Origin: Phaeosaccion multiseriatum
Lineage: Eukaryota > Ochrophyta, other classes
Direction: 5' to 3'
Assembly (NCBI GenBank): GCA_965112735.1
Contig: OZ218954.1
Location: 3,472,001-3,536,000 of the forward strand
Length of the DNA: 64,000 nt
A program made the position numbers and the translations under genes. The first letter of the stretch is position 1. Each line of letters opens with the position of its first letter. Below are positions 10,463 through 22,494 of this stretch, piece by piece. The notes beneath the pieces are model-generated. The model had not been told where the DNA came from. It was given only the letters and a program-made list of their open reading frames with translations, and searched no databases.

Positions 10463-13115
10463 GCCTGTCTGTCTGTCTGTCTGTCTGCCTGTCTGTCTGT
10501 CTGTCTCTCTGCGTGCTTGTGTGTGCTGTGTGTGCGTGTGCGTGTGCATGCGTGTGTTGTGTGTCTCACCTCAATGACAGCGTCGGTTCCAATGGTGTCT
10601 CTGCGGCCGATAGTGTTCTCCACATGAAGAGAGCGAATGAGATGCGCCTGCCATGGCGGGGTGTGAGTGAGTTTCAGCTTGTTGGGGTTGTCACATCAAG
10701 CATCCGAGATGGATCAACGTCGATCGTAACACACACACACACACACACACACAAGATATATAATCACACACCTGCTTGCGGTAGTTGAGCGTGTTGGTCA
10801 TCGTCAGCTCCGACAGCACCGCCATCTGTGCCATAGTGAAGGAATCTCCGTCCACATGGGGGGGGTCCAGCACCTTAGGGGGGGGGTGGTGGTAGTGGAT
10901 GGCAGGCAGGGAAGGAGAAAGAGAGAGGAGAGGAGGGAGGGAGGGGGTGAAACGGGGAGAGATGGGAGGGAGGGAAGGAGGGAGGGAGGGAGGGAGGGAG
11001 GGAGGGAGGGAGGGAGGGAGGGAGGGAGGGAGGGAGGGAGGGAGGGAGGGGGTGAAGAAAGAGAGTCGTGATACCAAACGGAGGGTGCTGCTGCAGTGCA
11101 CCAAGCTGAAGCGCGTACACGTGTCTAATCTCTGTATCTTTCTCTCCTTCCCTCCCTCCCTCCCACGGCCATCCACTGCCATCCACAGCCATCCAATGCC
11201 ATCTTACCGTGCGCAGGTCCGGGATATAGTCGGGTACCTTCTTGCGCCCCCCCATCGCATACACTGTCTGATGCAGGGCCTAAGGGAATTGGTGATATAG
11301 AGGGAGGGAGGGAGGGAGGGAGGGATGGAGGGGGGAGGGAGGGAGGAAGAGGGTGTGTGTGCAAAGAGAGGATGGTAGTGGATGGGAAGGAAAGATCGGT
11401 GGGAGGGAGGGAAGGGGGGGAGGGGATGGCAGTGAATGGACCAAAAAGTTACATACAATGACACAGGTTGGATATGTAATTTGACGTAAGGCGTACGTAC
11501 CGTGAAGCCGGTGACGTCGCCTTTACACAGGGCGTGCTCGAGTACGTGGGCCATTCCCTGAGAGGGCAGTCGCAGGCATAAGGGCAGAAGAGGGCATACA
11601 CGGGCATATGGGCAGGAGGAAGAAGGGCAGTCGCAGGCGTATGGGCATGAGAGGGCAGGCGCAGGCATATAAGCAGGAGAGGGAAGTCACAAGACATATG
11701 GGAGAGGGAGGCCGTACGCAGGCATTGGGGCGGGAGAGGAGAGGCGAGGTAGTGTAAAGAGCCTTAGCAAGAGATAGCACACGGAGACAACAAAAGAAGG
11801 AAAATGAAATGCAATCACTGACATACGCCAGCAAGCGCGTGAGTCAGCACGTGACTTCCACTAAATCAGTGACGTGAGGCCTGCTGGAGAAAAAAGTCGA
11901 TTCGATTGATTCACATATCGAAGCAAAGGAGACACGACGCAGAGAAGGAGCAACTCGCTCCATAACACAGCGGCCTCCCCTGCTAACAACTGACAACTGC
12001 TGCTGTACTGTACCACGAGCTGCCGCACCTGCTGCTCGTCCCTCTCGTCAGTGGAGCCCGCCAGCACCACAAGGCGCGCCGTGGCCTTCTCCAGGCCGGG
12101 GGTGTTCACGACGACGTATCTGATAGAGCAGGGAGGGTAGGTAGAGGGAGGGGGGGAGGGAGGGGGACAGACAGATATGGAGGGGGGGGAGAGATGGATA
12201 GAGAGAGGGAGAGAGCGTGAGAGAGAGAAACGCACAAGGGGAGGAGGCAAAGTATCATGTGTTGTATCCTGCGAAGAGAGGGGGGCTGAGGTGTTGCTCC
12301 TCCTCCTCCTGTACCGCCAACTGTCTCAACTCACTTGAATCCATTGGCCAGCTCTCCTGTGTGCATGTGAGGATGTGTAGGAACAGCAATGTCCCTCAGC
12401 ACCGCCTCTGCATCGCCGTCGTTAGCGTCAAGGGCAACGAAAAGCTCCTCAATGGAGGGGAGAGGCTTACTGCTGTGCTCGACGGAGGGGAGGGCGGGAG
12501 GGATGGCACTGAATGAGGGGAGAGACATGCTGCCGTTCTCAATGGAGGGTGATGATGACGTAACACCAGATGGGGCGCAGGGAGGAACACATGACAGGGG
12601 GGCGTTGGAAGGGGGGGGAGAGAGGTACCGAGCGTCTGAAGAAGGTCTACTACTCTCCGGTCCGGGGAAAGGGGGTTTCGGAAAGGGGAACTGAAGTGCA
12701 GAAAATGAGGTAATTACCTCGTGGGCTCCTTCACAACGCCTTGGACTTGGGTGCTGCTTGCCTGAGGAGAGCCCTCTTGAGCTGCCGGGCTCGATCCTAA
12801 ACACGTCCTCCTCCCCACCTCCCCGTCTCTCCTGCTGCTGTGCTTCTGTTGAACATACCTCGACCCTCCTACACCCCCTAGCGTGGCATGTAAGGGCTGT
12901 TTACTGTGCTCCCTGCCCTCCCCAGGCCTCATCCATCTGGAAGCACCTGGCGCCGCAGCGGCTGTGCCTGCGCTTGTTGCTCTCCTTACTCTAAGGGCCA
13001 ACGCCCGTGTGCTGCGCCCCCCCCCACTCAAGGGGTTGGTGGGCAGCTGGAAGCTGCATACGTCGCTGCTTCCCATCAACAGCCCTCCTACTGCGACTGC
13101 TATGGAGTGCCTCAT
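139..13115 (-). CDS. SPP: Stromal processing peptidase (M16 metalloprotease), plastid-targeted, 26 exons
   Basis: Predicted 1256 aa. Exons: 12859-13115, 12335-12796, 12029-12119, 11501-11557, 11208-11279, 10772-10873, 10570-10647, 9681-9797, 9218-9328, 8855-8974, 8516-8707, 8207-8331, 7883-7955, 7431-7556, 6533-6637, 6241-6315, 5670-5831, 5233-5326, 4779-4921, 4248-4334, 3722-3856, 3343-3510, 1283-1468, 967-1086, 472-842, 139-280. All phases agree. SPP removes transit peptides from imported plastid proteins in the stroma. Similarity to plant SPP, recalled from knowledge, runs colinearly and length is close to the plant enzyme: inverted zinc motif HVLEH (residues 274-278), candidate third ligand E335 in VLSEL, NAVLYVVGDVD, EVRRLGLKGLTKAEL, TDERAVVYIGGKAPNRFG, REEKGLTYEAGFSF. 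ATG 13115 is chosen; the upstream extension has only a TTG. The N terminus is a signal peptide then DVCSFQLP, suggesting bipartite targeting. Intron 17 has a GC donor. About 20 residues between zinc motif and third ligand are missing relative to plants. Confidence 0.93.
1475..1870. repeat. 117-119 bp tandem repeat in SPP intron 22
   Basis: Three full copies and a degenerate first copy of a unit containing TCAATTGATCGATTCAT, a TATATATA stretch and GGGGAGGGAAGGGAAAAGG. Unit starts are near 1555, 1672 and 1791. Confidence 0.85.
2085..2825. repeat. About 32-bp minisatellite in SPP intron 22
   Basis: More than 20 copies of GGTAGGGAGATTAAAGG / TGAGAGGGTGATAG, with variants carrying TTACAGGG or TTAAGGATG. 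Intron 22 (1469-3342, 1874 bp) is the largest SPP intron because of this array, the 117-119 bp repeat and a CCT-rich tract at 3165-3300. Confidence 0.9.
4390..4625. repeat. (GGTA)n / (GGCA)n array in SPP intron 19
   Basis: Interleaved GGTA and GGCA tetranucleotides fill most of intron 19 (4335-4778). The donor side of this intron carries GGATGGCAG-type motifs in the sense orientation. Confidence 0.9.
5935..6935. repeat. (TAG)n trinucleotide tracts in SPP introns 14 and 16
   Basis: Pure TAG runs lie at about 5960-6040 (intron 16) and 6750-6830 plus 6895-6930 (intron 14), separated by SPP exons 15 and 16. In the sense strand these read CTA. Confidence 0.85.
9412..9710. repeat. 40-bp segmental repeat flanking a (CCCT)n array at the SPP exon 8 donor
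   Basis: 9671-9710 (3' end of SPP exon 8 plus donor) is repeated imperfectly at 9412-9451. Between the copies lies a CCCT array (about 9536-9625). The distal copy has GG instead of GT at the donor position, so it should not be used as an exon end. Confidence 0.7.
9901..10512. repeat. (CTGT)n array, about 610 bp, SPP intron 7
   Basis: Nearly uninterrupted CTGT/CTGC/CAGT tetranucleotides inside intron 7 (9798-10569). The long open frames on both strands here are by-products of the 4-base period. Confidence 0.95.
10975..11050. repeat. (GGGA)n array in SPP intron 5
   Basis: Perfect GGGA tetranucleotides on the plus strand, giving a CCCT pyrimidine tract in the sense of the SPP transcript. Confidence 0.9.
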
Positions 13116-14361
13116 GATTTCCCGTAAAGCCCACACAGACACACCCCGCGCCTGAGCCCTCGTAGGCCACCCAGACAAGGCTTGAGATACCAAAGGAGAG
13201 AGAAGGAAATAGGTCTATACACGGGAGTGAAGGGTACGACGCACTGGGGGGAGGCGGAGACGAAGATGTGAGCGCGGAATGGATTCGAATGGAAGGAGCC
13301 CAGGCTACACGCGTTGGCTCTCTTTCGCCATCTGTGATCACTTCCAGTCATACGGGCCATCAACCCGGGGAAAGTCGGCGAGATGCAAAGAACAGGCAGG
13401 CGAAAAGAGAAGGACAAGCTGCAAACAAACACCCCCTGCTCTTTCGGACCCTACCTGACTTCTACCGAGGCCTTCAGGATAACCTGCCGTCTACGCGGAG
13501 GACTGAAAATCACAAGGTAAAACCTTGAAAAGAAGAAGTTGGTTTCATATTGCATCCGTCTATTGTAGCAGTGTGAGGAGCGGTGGGACATTTCTTTGCC
13601 GCAGCTGAGTGGTGAAGAAGACCATACTCTGGCGTCTCTTCCCCCTTTGGCTCCACTCCACCATCTGCACGCTTGCTTCCCTTCCCCTTCTTGCCGAATA
13701 TACACAAGTGACCGCCGGCCCCGACCGTACCTCCCTCGGAGAGGTCTTGCCAGACATGCTCTGAACCCGCCCCGCCCCTTCCCAGTCCCCCTATTCCACA
13801 TCGCTACGTTCTTTTGTCTTCTCTTCTTGTTAGCACCATTGCATTTGCTCTGTCTCTCTTCCCCCCCCCACCTCCTGCGTACCTCTCTCCACACCGCCCC
13901 CTCTTCCTTGATTACAGTCACCCCCCCCACCATTGAGCCCACCCCACCGCTGGCAATCGAGACGTGCTATCTCAGCCGCAGCGTCGAGCATGTGTTCACG
14001 ATACTGCAGCAACGGCGAGTGAGCCCCTACCCCACCCACCCCTGCTGTTGTACTTTCCTCTCTTCTTTATGCTCTGTGTACCTTGTCGTCCAGGGCAAGC
14101 ACTGGGAAGAAAGACAGTACAAGACAAGCGCCTTCTATCTAAAGAAGATGGGCCAGGGCTCAGCAAGTGGAGGGATGGCTCACGTCAAGCAGAACTAACC
14201 AGAGGGAGAGCGGCCACGGAGGAAGAGCGCCTGGAAGGCCGAACAGCGAAAGGAGGCAGCCAGCGAAACGGGCGAGGGCGAAAGCGAGTAGAGTAGAGTA
14301 GAGCAGCACAGAGAAGAGAAGTTGGTGATTAAGAGCGGAGCAGGAGCAGGAGCACTTTCAA
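13116..14361. promoter_or_regulatory. Divergent intergenic region between SPP and cullin
   Basis: 1246 bp separate the two start codons, so promoters of both genes and their 5' UTRs should lie here. Open frames occur (for example 13596-14198 on plus) but show no recognisable protein. GTTGGTGATTAAG at 14323-14335 resembles a motif family found in introns. No core promoter element can be called with confidence. Confidence 0.5.
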
Positions 14362-17300
14362 ATGCTCAACTCCATCGGCTCCATGCAGCCAACTGCGGGA
14401 TGCATGTCCGCAGCAGGGGCGACGGGAGTTGCGCTACCTGGAGTTGGAGCTGGAGCTGGTGCACCACCGACTGCAGCGGCGGGAGTGGGCGTGGGAGTGG
14501 GAGGGGGGGGCGGAGGCGGAGGAGGCGGCGTAGGTATGGCGAGTGGCAGAGCGGTATTGCAACCCATCCCCATCGACTTTGACATCACATGGGGGCAACT
14601 CCAGCAGGCGCTCTTAGCGGTGCTTCGAGAAATTGGATCAGGGTTCTCCAACGACCTCTGGCTGCGACTGTACACGTCTGTGTATTACCTTTGCACTAAC
14701 CCCAAGGACCCTCAGGAGGGCAAGCTCTATGAGAGCCTCAAGGTGGGTAGATGGCAGTGGATGGGTGGGTGATGGGTGGATGGCAGTGGGTGGGTGGGTG
14801 ATGGGGGTGGATGGCAGTGGATGGTAGTGTAAAGATGGATGGGTACTGTGTGTCCTGCGTTCTATCTCTCTCTCTGCCTCACACTTTCCCTTTCTTCCTC
14901 TCTCCCTCCCTCTCTCTCTCTCTCTCTCTCCTGCCTCCCTCCTTCCCTTTACTCCTTCCTTCCTTCCCTCCCCAGCACCTCTTGGAGCAACACTCAGAAG
15001 CGGTGCTTGGAGCGCTGACGGAGTTCGACCAAAAGACGACACGCTCCTCCACAGATGTACTGAGGAAGTACAGAGACGCCTTCAACAACTACAGGTACAC
15101 GGGCACTGAGTGAGACAGGAGGAAGGAGGGGGGAAGGTGCAGGCCTCCCTCACTCACTCACTCACTCAACTCACTCACTCACTCACTCACCCACTCACAC
15201 CACTCACCCACCCACCCCATCCTATCCCATCCACTGCCATCCCTTTTCTGCGCTTCAACAATACAGCGTGGGCATGCAGTACAGCTCCAACCTGTTCAAG
15301 TACCTGGACCGCCACTGGATCAGCAACAACCACTGCGAGACGGGAAGGTGGGTGGTAGATGGCAACATATGGTAACAGATGGATCATTCGGATGGATCGT
15401 ATCGAACGATGGTGCTTTCTGTCTACATCTGCCGTACGGTGCCACCCTCTCCTCACTTGTATTACACCCCTCCTCCATCCACTGCCATCTATCTATCTAT
15501 CTATCTATCTATATATCTATCCATCATCTATGTTTGTGTCAGATCGCCCAAGGACGGTGTGTACTTCGTGAACGAGCTTGCCCTGCGTGTGTGGAAGAAG
15601 ACGGTATTCGAGCGTCTCAAGGGACGACTCCGAACGTGCATCATTCAGGTCTGAGGAATGGGGGGGAGGGAGAGAGCTTGTGTGTGTGTGTGTGTGTGCG
15701 TGTGTGTGTGCGTGTGTGTGTGTGTGAAGTAGAGAGAGAGCGTGTGTTGGAGAGAGAGCGTGTGTGTGTGAGAGAGAAAGGGAGGGAGGCAGGGAGAAGG
15801 ATGTGTGTGTGTGAGTGTGTGTGTGTGTGTGTATTTGACAAGCCATGACCAACGAATCACCGACCGCTCTCCGCTGTCCTCTGCCCCCTGCACATGAAGG
15901 TGATCAACTCCGCCCGTGAGGCCAACTGCAAGGACCTCTCCGACGGCGGCATGGTGAAGCAGATCCTCGAAACGTACGAGGTACTGGGCTTCGAGAAGGG
16001 AGATCGATCCGAGCTATTCCAAGAGGTAATGGGTGTCAGAAGAAGGGAGAGTGTCGGGACAGAGCAAAGTGCTCTCAGATCATCCTGTATCTGCTTTCAG
16101 CTCATCCTCCCACTCCTAACCCATCCCACCTCACTCTCTCTCTCTCTCTCTCTCTCACTCACGCTCTCTCCGCCTCTCCGCCTCTCCCCTCTCCCCTCTC
16201 AGGAGCTGGAGAACTTTGTGGTTTCTGAAACCGAAGTGTACTTTACCCTGAAGGGCAACACGCTCCTGCAGTACATGGAAGTGCCCGCCTACCTCGAGGA
16301 GGTGAGAGGGCGGCGCCCGCACGTTAGGGGCGTGTCCTTTCGTTAGGGGTAAATTGGTTGAATTCTCGGGTTACATAGATTGGGCCTCCCCCCACTTACC
16401 TGTAGTGAGTGAATGAGTGAGTGAGTCAGTCAGTCATTCAGCTTCTTCCCTTACCCCCCCCACACTCACCCACCCACACTCACACCCACGCTCCCACTCC
16501 CACTCCTGGTTCCTCTTCAACATTACCTTCACCGCCCCCTCCCCACCCCAAAGGTTGAGCGTCACCTGAGTCTTGAGTCAAGCCGTTGCCAATCCTTTGT
16601 GGGCAGTTACAGCCAGAGCAGGATCCTAGCCGCTGCGCAGGGGGCACTCATTGCCGCACACGCAAGCAGGCTTGTCGTGGAGGTGAGTGAGTGTGTGTGT
16701 GTGCGTGTGCTCTTCGATGGGCTGTTGATGGACTGTTGACTTACTGCTGGTGAACTGTTACGTACCTACTCTTTTGGGGTTGGAGCGGTAAGAGTGGCGC
16801 TGGGGTTAGGCGTAGCATTTGTCGCATGGGGACTGGGTGGGATAGGGTATAGGGTGTGTGTTTTGCCCTCTCCTTCCCTTCCCGCCTTTTTCCCTCCCCC
16901 CCCCCCTCTCCCTCGTGCCTACGATACCCACTCAATCCAACCCCAACCCAAACACAAACAAACACAAAACGAAACAAACAAACAAACAAACAAACACAAC
17001 CACACACACAAAACGAAACAAACAATCAATCAAACAGGCCCACTCCATGCTGACGGCGGCTCCCGAGAAGAGAGACGACCTCCGACGGTTACACACCCTC
17101 ATCTCCTATCTCGAGGAGGACGAAGACGAGTCCGTGGGGGGCGTGGTGGGGGAGGTGGTGGGGGGCAAGGCAGCCCGACCCGGAAACGGGGCCATGGAGG
17201 CCCTGCAGGACGTTGTAAGGGAGGTGAGTGAGTTGGGAATCGGGTGGGTGGGTGAGTGGATGTGTATGGCCCTGTTCTTAACCTTGTAAGTACCTTCTAC

Positions 17301-20300
17301 GTCTTTTTTCCCTCCACTCCTCACCTGTCCCTCCCTCCCATGAACCTTCGGAACAGCACATCCGTTCTGTGGGTCTGCGAGTGGTGAAGGACCTTCACGA
17401 GCAGGCTCGCATCGAAGATGATCATGCCGCCAAAGCAGCAGGGAGTGCGAGTGCCAGCTCCGCTGGGGCATATCCGAGCGATGCTGTCGCTATGGATACA
17501 GGAGGAGGGGGAGGGGTCACCGAAGGGAAGGCGGTGTTGCTGAAGAGGAGCAGCAGCAGCAGCAGTATGGGTCACCGAAGGAGATCGTCACTCTCCTCCG
17601 GGGCGGGGAAGGACGGACGCGGCAGCGAGGACGTTGTGCTGGCCATGCTACGGGTGAGTCCTTCACACGTTGGTCATTCGTCATTCGGCCATGCGAAATC
17701 ATCAGACAGAACCGTTCCACTTTTGACCATGACGGAAGGCCTCCATGGGTACAGTCACATACACGCACGCAGTCACGCATTCTGTCGGGTCACCATTGGC
17801 ACAGTTGGTGCATTACCAGGACGGGTAGGGGGTAGGGGGGCCCAGTCAATCACTTTCTCCCCTCCCTCCCTCCCTCCTCTTCTCCTCCCTTCTCTGCTCG
17901 TCTGTTCTCTCTCTCATTCTCACCTCCTCTCTACCTCCCACTCTCTCTGTCCTCTCTGTCCTTCGTCCCCAGGTATACGAACATTACAAGCAGCTCGTCA
18001 AGGACAGCTTTAAGGACTCACACGCTTTCGGAAAGGTTGGTGAAAGCAGTTTCGGCTCGAGATATTTTGGACTGTCGGTATCGAATTCCTCAACCTATCC
18101 CACCCACTGCCATCCAGTACCATCCACAGCATCCACTGTATCCACTGCCATCTCACCTACTACCATCCACTGCCATCTTTATGCTTGTCCCTAAGGTGCT
18201 GGACGAGGCGTGCAAGTCCTTTGTGAACAGCGTGCCCAGGGCCCCGGAGTGGCTCGCTCGGTATGCCCACTGCCTGCTCGACAAGGTAAGCGAGTTGGTT
18301 ATACAGAGGGAGGGAGGGAGAAGAAGGGAGAGAGGCACACACACGCATACACACACACACATTGCCAATGCAATTGGTTCGCAATTCTCAAGCGACGTGA
18401 CGTGTATTCACGGCTACTCACAACTGGCGTCTGTCGTATCTGTCTGTATGTGCAGGGCTTCAAGGAGAGCCGTGTTGATCACATCGCTCGGCAGGACGCC
18501 CTGGACAGAGTGGGCTTCCTCTTCTCCTACATCTCCGACAAAGACGTGTATCAGAGATGCTACGGCAAGCTCCTCAGTAAGCGTATCATTCAGGTGGGGA
18601 AGCTTGGGTGGCGGGGGGTGGGGTAGGTTGGGGGTGGTGTGGTTGGGGCGGCATGGCAGTGGATGGCAGTGAATGGTGGGTGGTTGGTTGGGAGGATGGT
18701 TGAGTGAGTGGTTGGTTGGTGGTCTTTTCATTCGTTCGCGCCCCTTCCCACCCTTCTTCTGACTCTGCCCCGTCCGTCCGTCCCTCCCTCCCCCTCCCTC
18801 CCTCCCTCCCTCCCTCCCTCCCTCCCTCCCTCCCTCCCTCCCCCCAGCTGACGAGTGTGAGTGACGAGGCTGAGGAGCGTATGCTGTCAAATATGCGCCT
18901 AACTGAGGGGTGCGGCTTTGAGTTCACTTCCAAGCTGCAGAGGATGTTTGTTGACAAGGCCCTCTCTAGGGACCTGCACACAGGTGTGTGTGTGTGTGTG
19001 TGGGTGGGTGCGTATGTGTGTGTGTGTACGTCTCTGTGTGAGTTTGTGAGTGTGTGTGTCTGTGTGTGCTAAATAATGTATGCACTTGTCCCTGGTGTCA
19101 GTCAGTACATTTATGTCCGTCGGTGACTGACACGTATCAGGAGAGCAGAGTCTTTAATTTTTTTGGTCCTTGCTGACAACCTCTGACCTTCCTACCCAAC
19201 CTGCCCACCCTCTGCCCCCCCCCCCCCCCCAACTAAGGCTACATGGGGTGGTACGAGCGGCGAACGTTGGCAGCGAAGAGCTTTATGGACCAACAAATGG
19301 AGATCGCAACAAAAGGCGCAGCAGCAGCAGCAGCAGCAGCAGCGGGGGGGGGGGTGGGTGGCCGGGGCGGGGGTGGCGGGGGCAGCGGGTCGTGCAGACA
19401 CATACAGCACTCCGACTTGGGCCTTGGGATGCCCCATCTGCTGCAGCAGCTGCCCAGCCGCTTTAATGACCACTTTAAGCGCAGCAGTAGCACGGGAGCA
19501 GGTACGTAACGGCAACGGCGAACATTTACGCGTAACAGCCTGTGGGGTTGAATATGTCAGCGATGTTGAGTTGTGTCAATGACACCTCTCAGTGTTTTGC
19601 CAAGTGTGAGCGTCCTCCCAACGATAGTCCTGTCCTGACACCTTGTGTTTATGGGCGTCTTTCCCCCTTCTCCTTCTCCCATTCGTCCCCACGGAATGCA
19701 CCAGTTGGTCATGCATGTGTATGTATGTACGTATGTATGTATGTCTGTATGTGTCTGAAAGTCTGCAACGCGGTTCTGCCTTTGGTTGGCTGTCTGTCCC
19801 TCCTCACACCCTCCCCCAACCCCCCATTACCCCTCCCCCCCTGGGCTCCCCCCCCCCCCTGGACTTGCCTTCGATACGTCATCCGTTACGGAAGGTGGCG
19901 GTGGTAGCGGTATGGGAAACAACAACAGCGTCTTCACGTTCACAGACGATGAGGAGCACGCAAGCAGAATGATGGAGGAGATGAGTGTCAGCGGAGGAGC
20001 GGCAGCAGCAGGAGGAGCAGGAGCAGCAGGAGGGGCAGGAGGAGGAGCGGCAGCAGGAGCAGGAGCAGGAGGAGGAGCAGCAGCAGCAGCAGGAGGAGCA
20101 GGAAGGGAATATGGAGGGACGTTTGGATCCAGCCCTCCCATGAGTCCCATGTACTTCTCCCCCAAGGGTTTGAGTCCGAGGATGAACATCCTTCCCTCCT
20201 TCGCTTGGGGCAAGACCATGTTGAAGCATCTCAAGAGGCGCCACCCCCACCCCCCGGGAGGTGGCAGCGATAGGAGAGGTGAGTAATAAGTCAATGGGAG

Positions 20301-22406
20301 GTGTTGGCGATGGAGAGGTGGGTGTGAGTGGGTGGGTGCGTGTGGGTGGATGGATAGCTGTGGAGTAGCAAGGGAGGATGCTCATCCGTCTTGCGCCCTC
20401 TTTGCTCTCTCCCTCTTGTTCGTCCCCCCCCCCCTTCCTTTCTTTCTTCCTTCCTTCCTTCCTTCCTTCCTTCCTTCCTTCCCTCTTCCTTCCCTTCCTT
20501 TCCTTCCTTCCTTCCTTCCTTCCTTCTCTTCCTCCCTTTCTTCCCTTCCTTCCTTCCTCCTGTCCCTCCGGCCGTTCCCTGACTCTCTCAGGTAGCAACT
20601 CGGGTCCGAACCGCCGCTCCGGCTCCATCAGTGTAGAAGAAGGCGGCAAGATGGGGAGGGGCTCAGGGGATATGATGTGGGACTCCGGTGACGAGGTGCG
20701 CTCTCACTTACTGAGTTACTCACTCGCATACTAACTCACTCACTCGCCGACCCATCTACCCACCCCCCAACCCACCCACACTCACCCACCCACCCACTCA
20801 CTCACTCATTCACTCACTCATTCCCTCCCCGTCTCACTCGCTCGCTCACTCACTCACTCACCCACTCACTCACTCACTCACTCACCCACTCACTCACTCT
20901 CTCACTCACTCTCTCACTCATTCCCTCCCCGTCTCACTCGCTCACTCACAGGGACACCCCATCGATGGTCGGGAGGGAAGCGGCAGTGTGGGAGGCAGCC
21001 CCGGCATGGGAGGAGGCGCCAGCATGGGTCTTAGCAAGAGCGCACTGGTGCAGCTTGGAGGAGCGTTTGGTGAGTAAGTCAGCGAATTGTGTTGTGTGCA
21101 TTGTAGAGCGTGTTGGCTCGGTGGCGACAGTGCTTACGAATGTCTTTGAGTATCTGGTGCACGTGCCATATAGTGTGTGAGTGAGTGAGACGGGGAGGGA
21201 ATGAGTGAGTGAGTGAGTCCGTGAGTGGGTGAATCAGTGAGTGCGGGAGTGCATGAGCGCGTGAGTGAGTGAGTGAGTGAGTGAGTGAATGAGTGGGAGA
21301 GTGCGTGGGCGCGTGAGTGCGTGAGTGGGTGCGTGAGTGAGTCAGTGAGTTATTTAGCAAGTCAGTGAGTGAGTGAATGAGTGGGTGGGTGAGTGAGTGA
21401 GTGAATGAGTGGGTGAGTGAGTGAGTGAGTGAGTGGGTAAGTGCGTAGGTGGGTGAGTGCGTGAGTGAGTGAGAGTGAGTGAGTGAGTGAGTGAGTGAGT
21501 GCGTGAGTGATCGCATCTGCCCCCCCTCCCTCTGCCCTCTTCCCTAACTCCCTCTCCTCTCTCCCCTCTCCCGCCGCCACTCCCTCCTCTCTCCCCCCTC
21601 CTCTCTCCCCTCCCCTCATATGCCCGACCCACCCAATCATCACAGGCGGTTTTTCGGACAGGTTCTGCCTTCCCTTCGAGCCCTTTACATTCGTACTCAC
21701 AGCTGGCTGCTGGCCCCTGCTGCCCGTGCAGAGCACTTTCAAACCGCCAGAGCCCATTGAGTCATACGTGCAGGTACGTAAGGGGCATAGGAAAGGCTCA
21801 CAATCCGGCCGAGGTTGGGTCATACCACAAACTGTCGCTCGCTCTCTCTCTCTATCTCTCTCTCTCGTTTTCGCTTTCTCATCTGGATTCCTTTTAATGG
21901 TAGTACTTCATCAATTTACGAACATCCATGCACTGCCATTCATCCCCTGCACCCATATACTGCCATCCACCTACACCCGTAATAGAGTTTCTTGGAGTAC
22001 TACAACGACAAGCATACGGGCCGCAAGCTCGAGTGGCTGTACCACCTGGGGCACGGGGAGATGGCACTACACGGCATGGGCAGGTCCTACCGCATCTTTA
22101 GCTCCACCTTCCAGATGGGCATCCTGTACCAGGTAGGTTCGGTTTGTTAGAGGCATATGGGGGAGGGTCAGAGGCATATGGGGGAGAGGAGACTGGGATG
22201 GGAAGAGAGGGGAGGGGAAGGAAGGGAAGGGGAGGGGATGAGAAGTCTTGGCGAGAGCAGTGGGTGGCCTCTCTGTTCCGCTTTTCTGTAGCCCCTCCTG
22301 TGAAGTCTGGGTTGTTGCTACTCATCCGACCATCCAACTGACGAACCACGTAACCAACCTACGAACCGTTTATCTATCCATCCATGGCTGATGGAACCAA
22401 CCACAC

Positions 22407-22494
<88 letters not shown>

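Noticed and set aside
9901-10788. Cys/Leu/Ser and Asp-Arg-Gln-Thr repeat proteins on either strand
   Set aside because: CTGT array inside SPP intron 7; composition is entirely repeat-driven.
13116-13193. Upstream extension of SPP (26 residues)
   Set aside because: It would start at TTG; the first ATG at 13115 gives a better signal peptide.
13596-14198. 200-codon open frame between SPP and cullin
   Set aside because: No recognisable domain, atypical start, and position matches the shared promoter and 5' UTR region.
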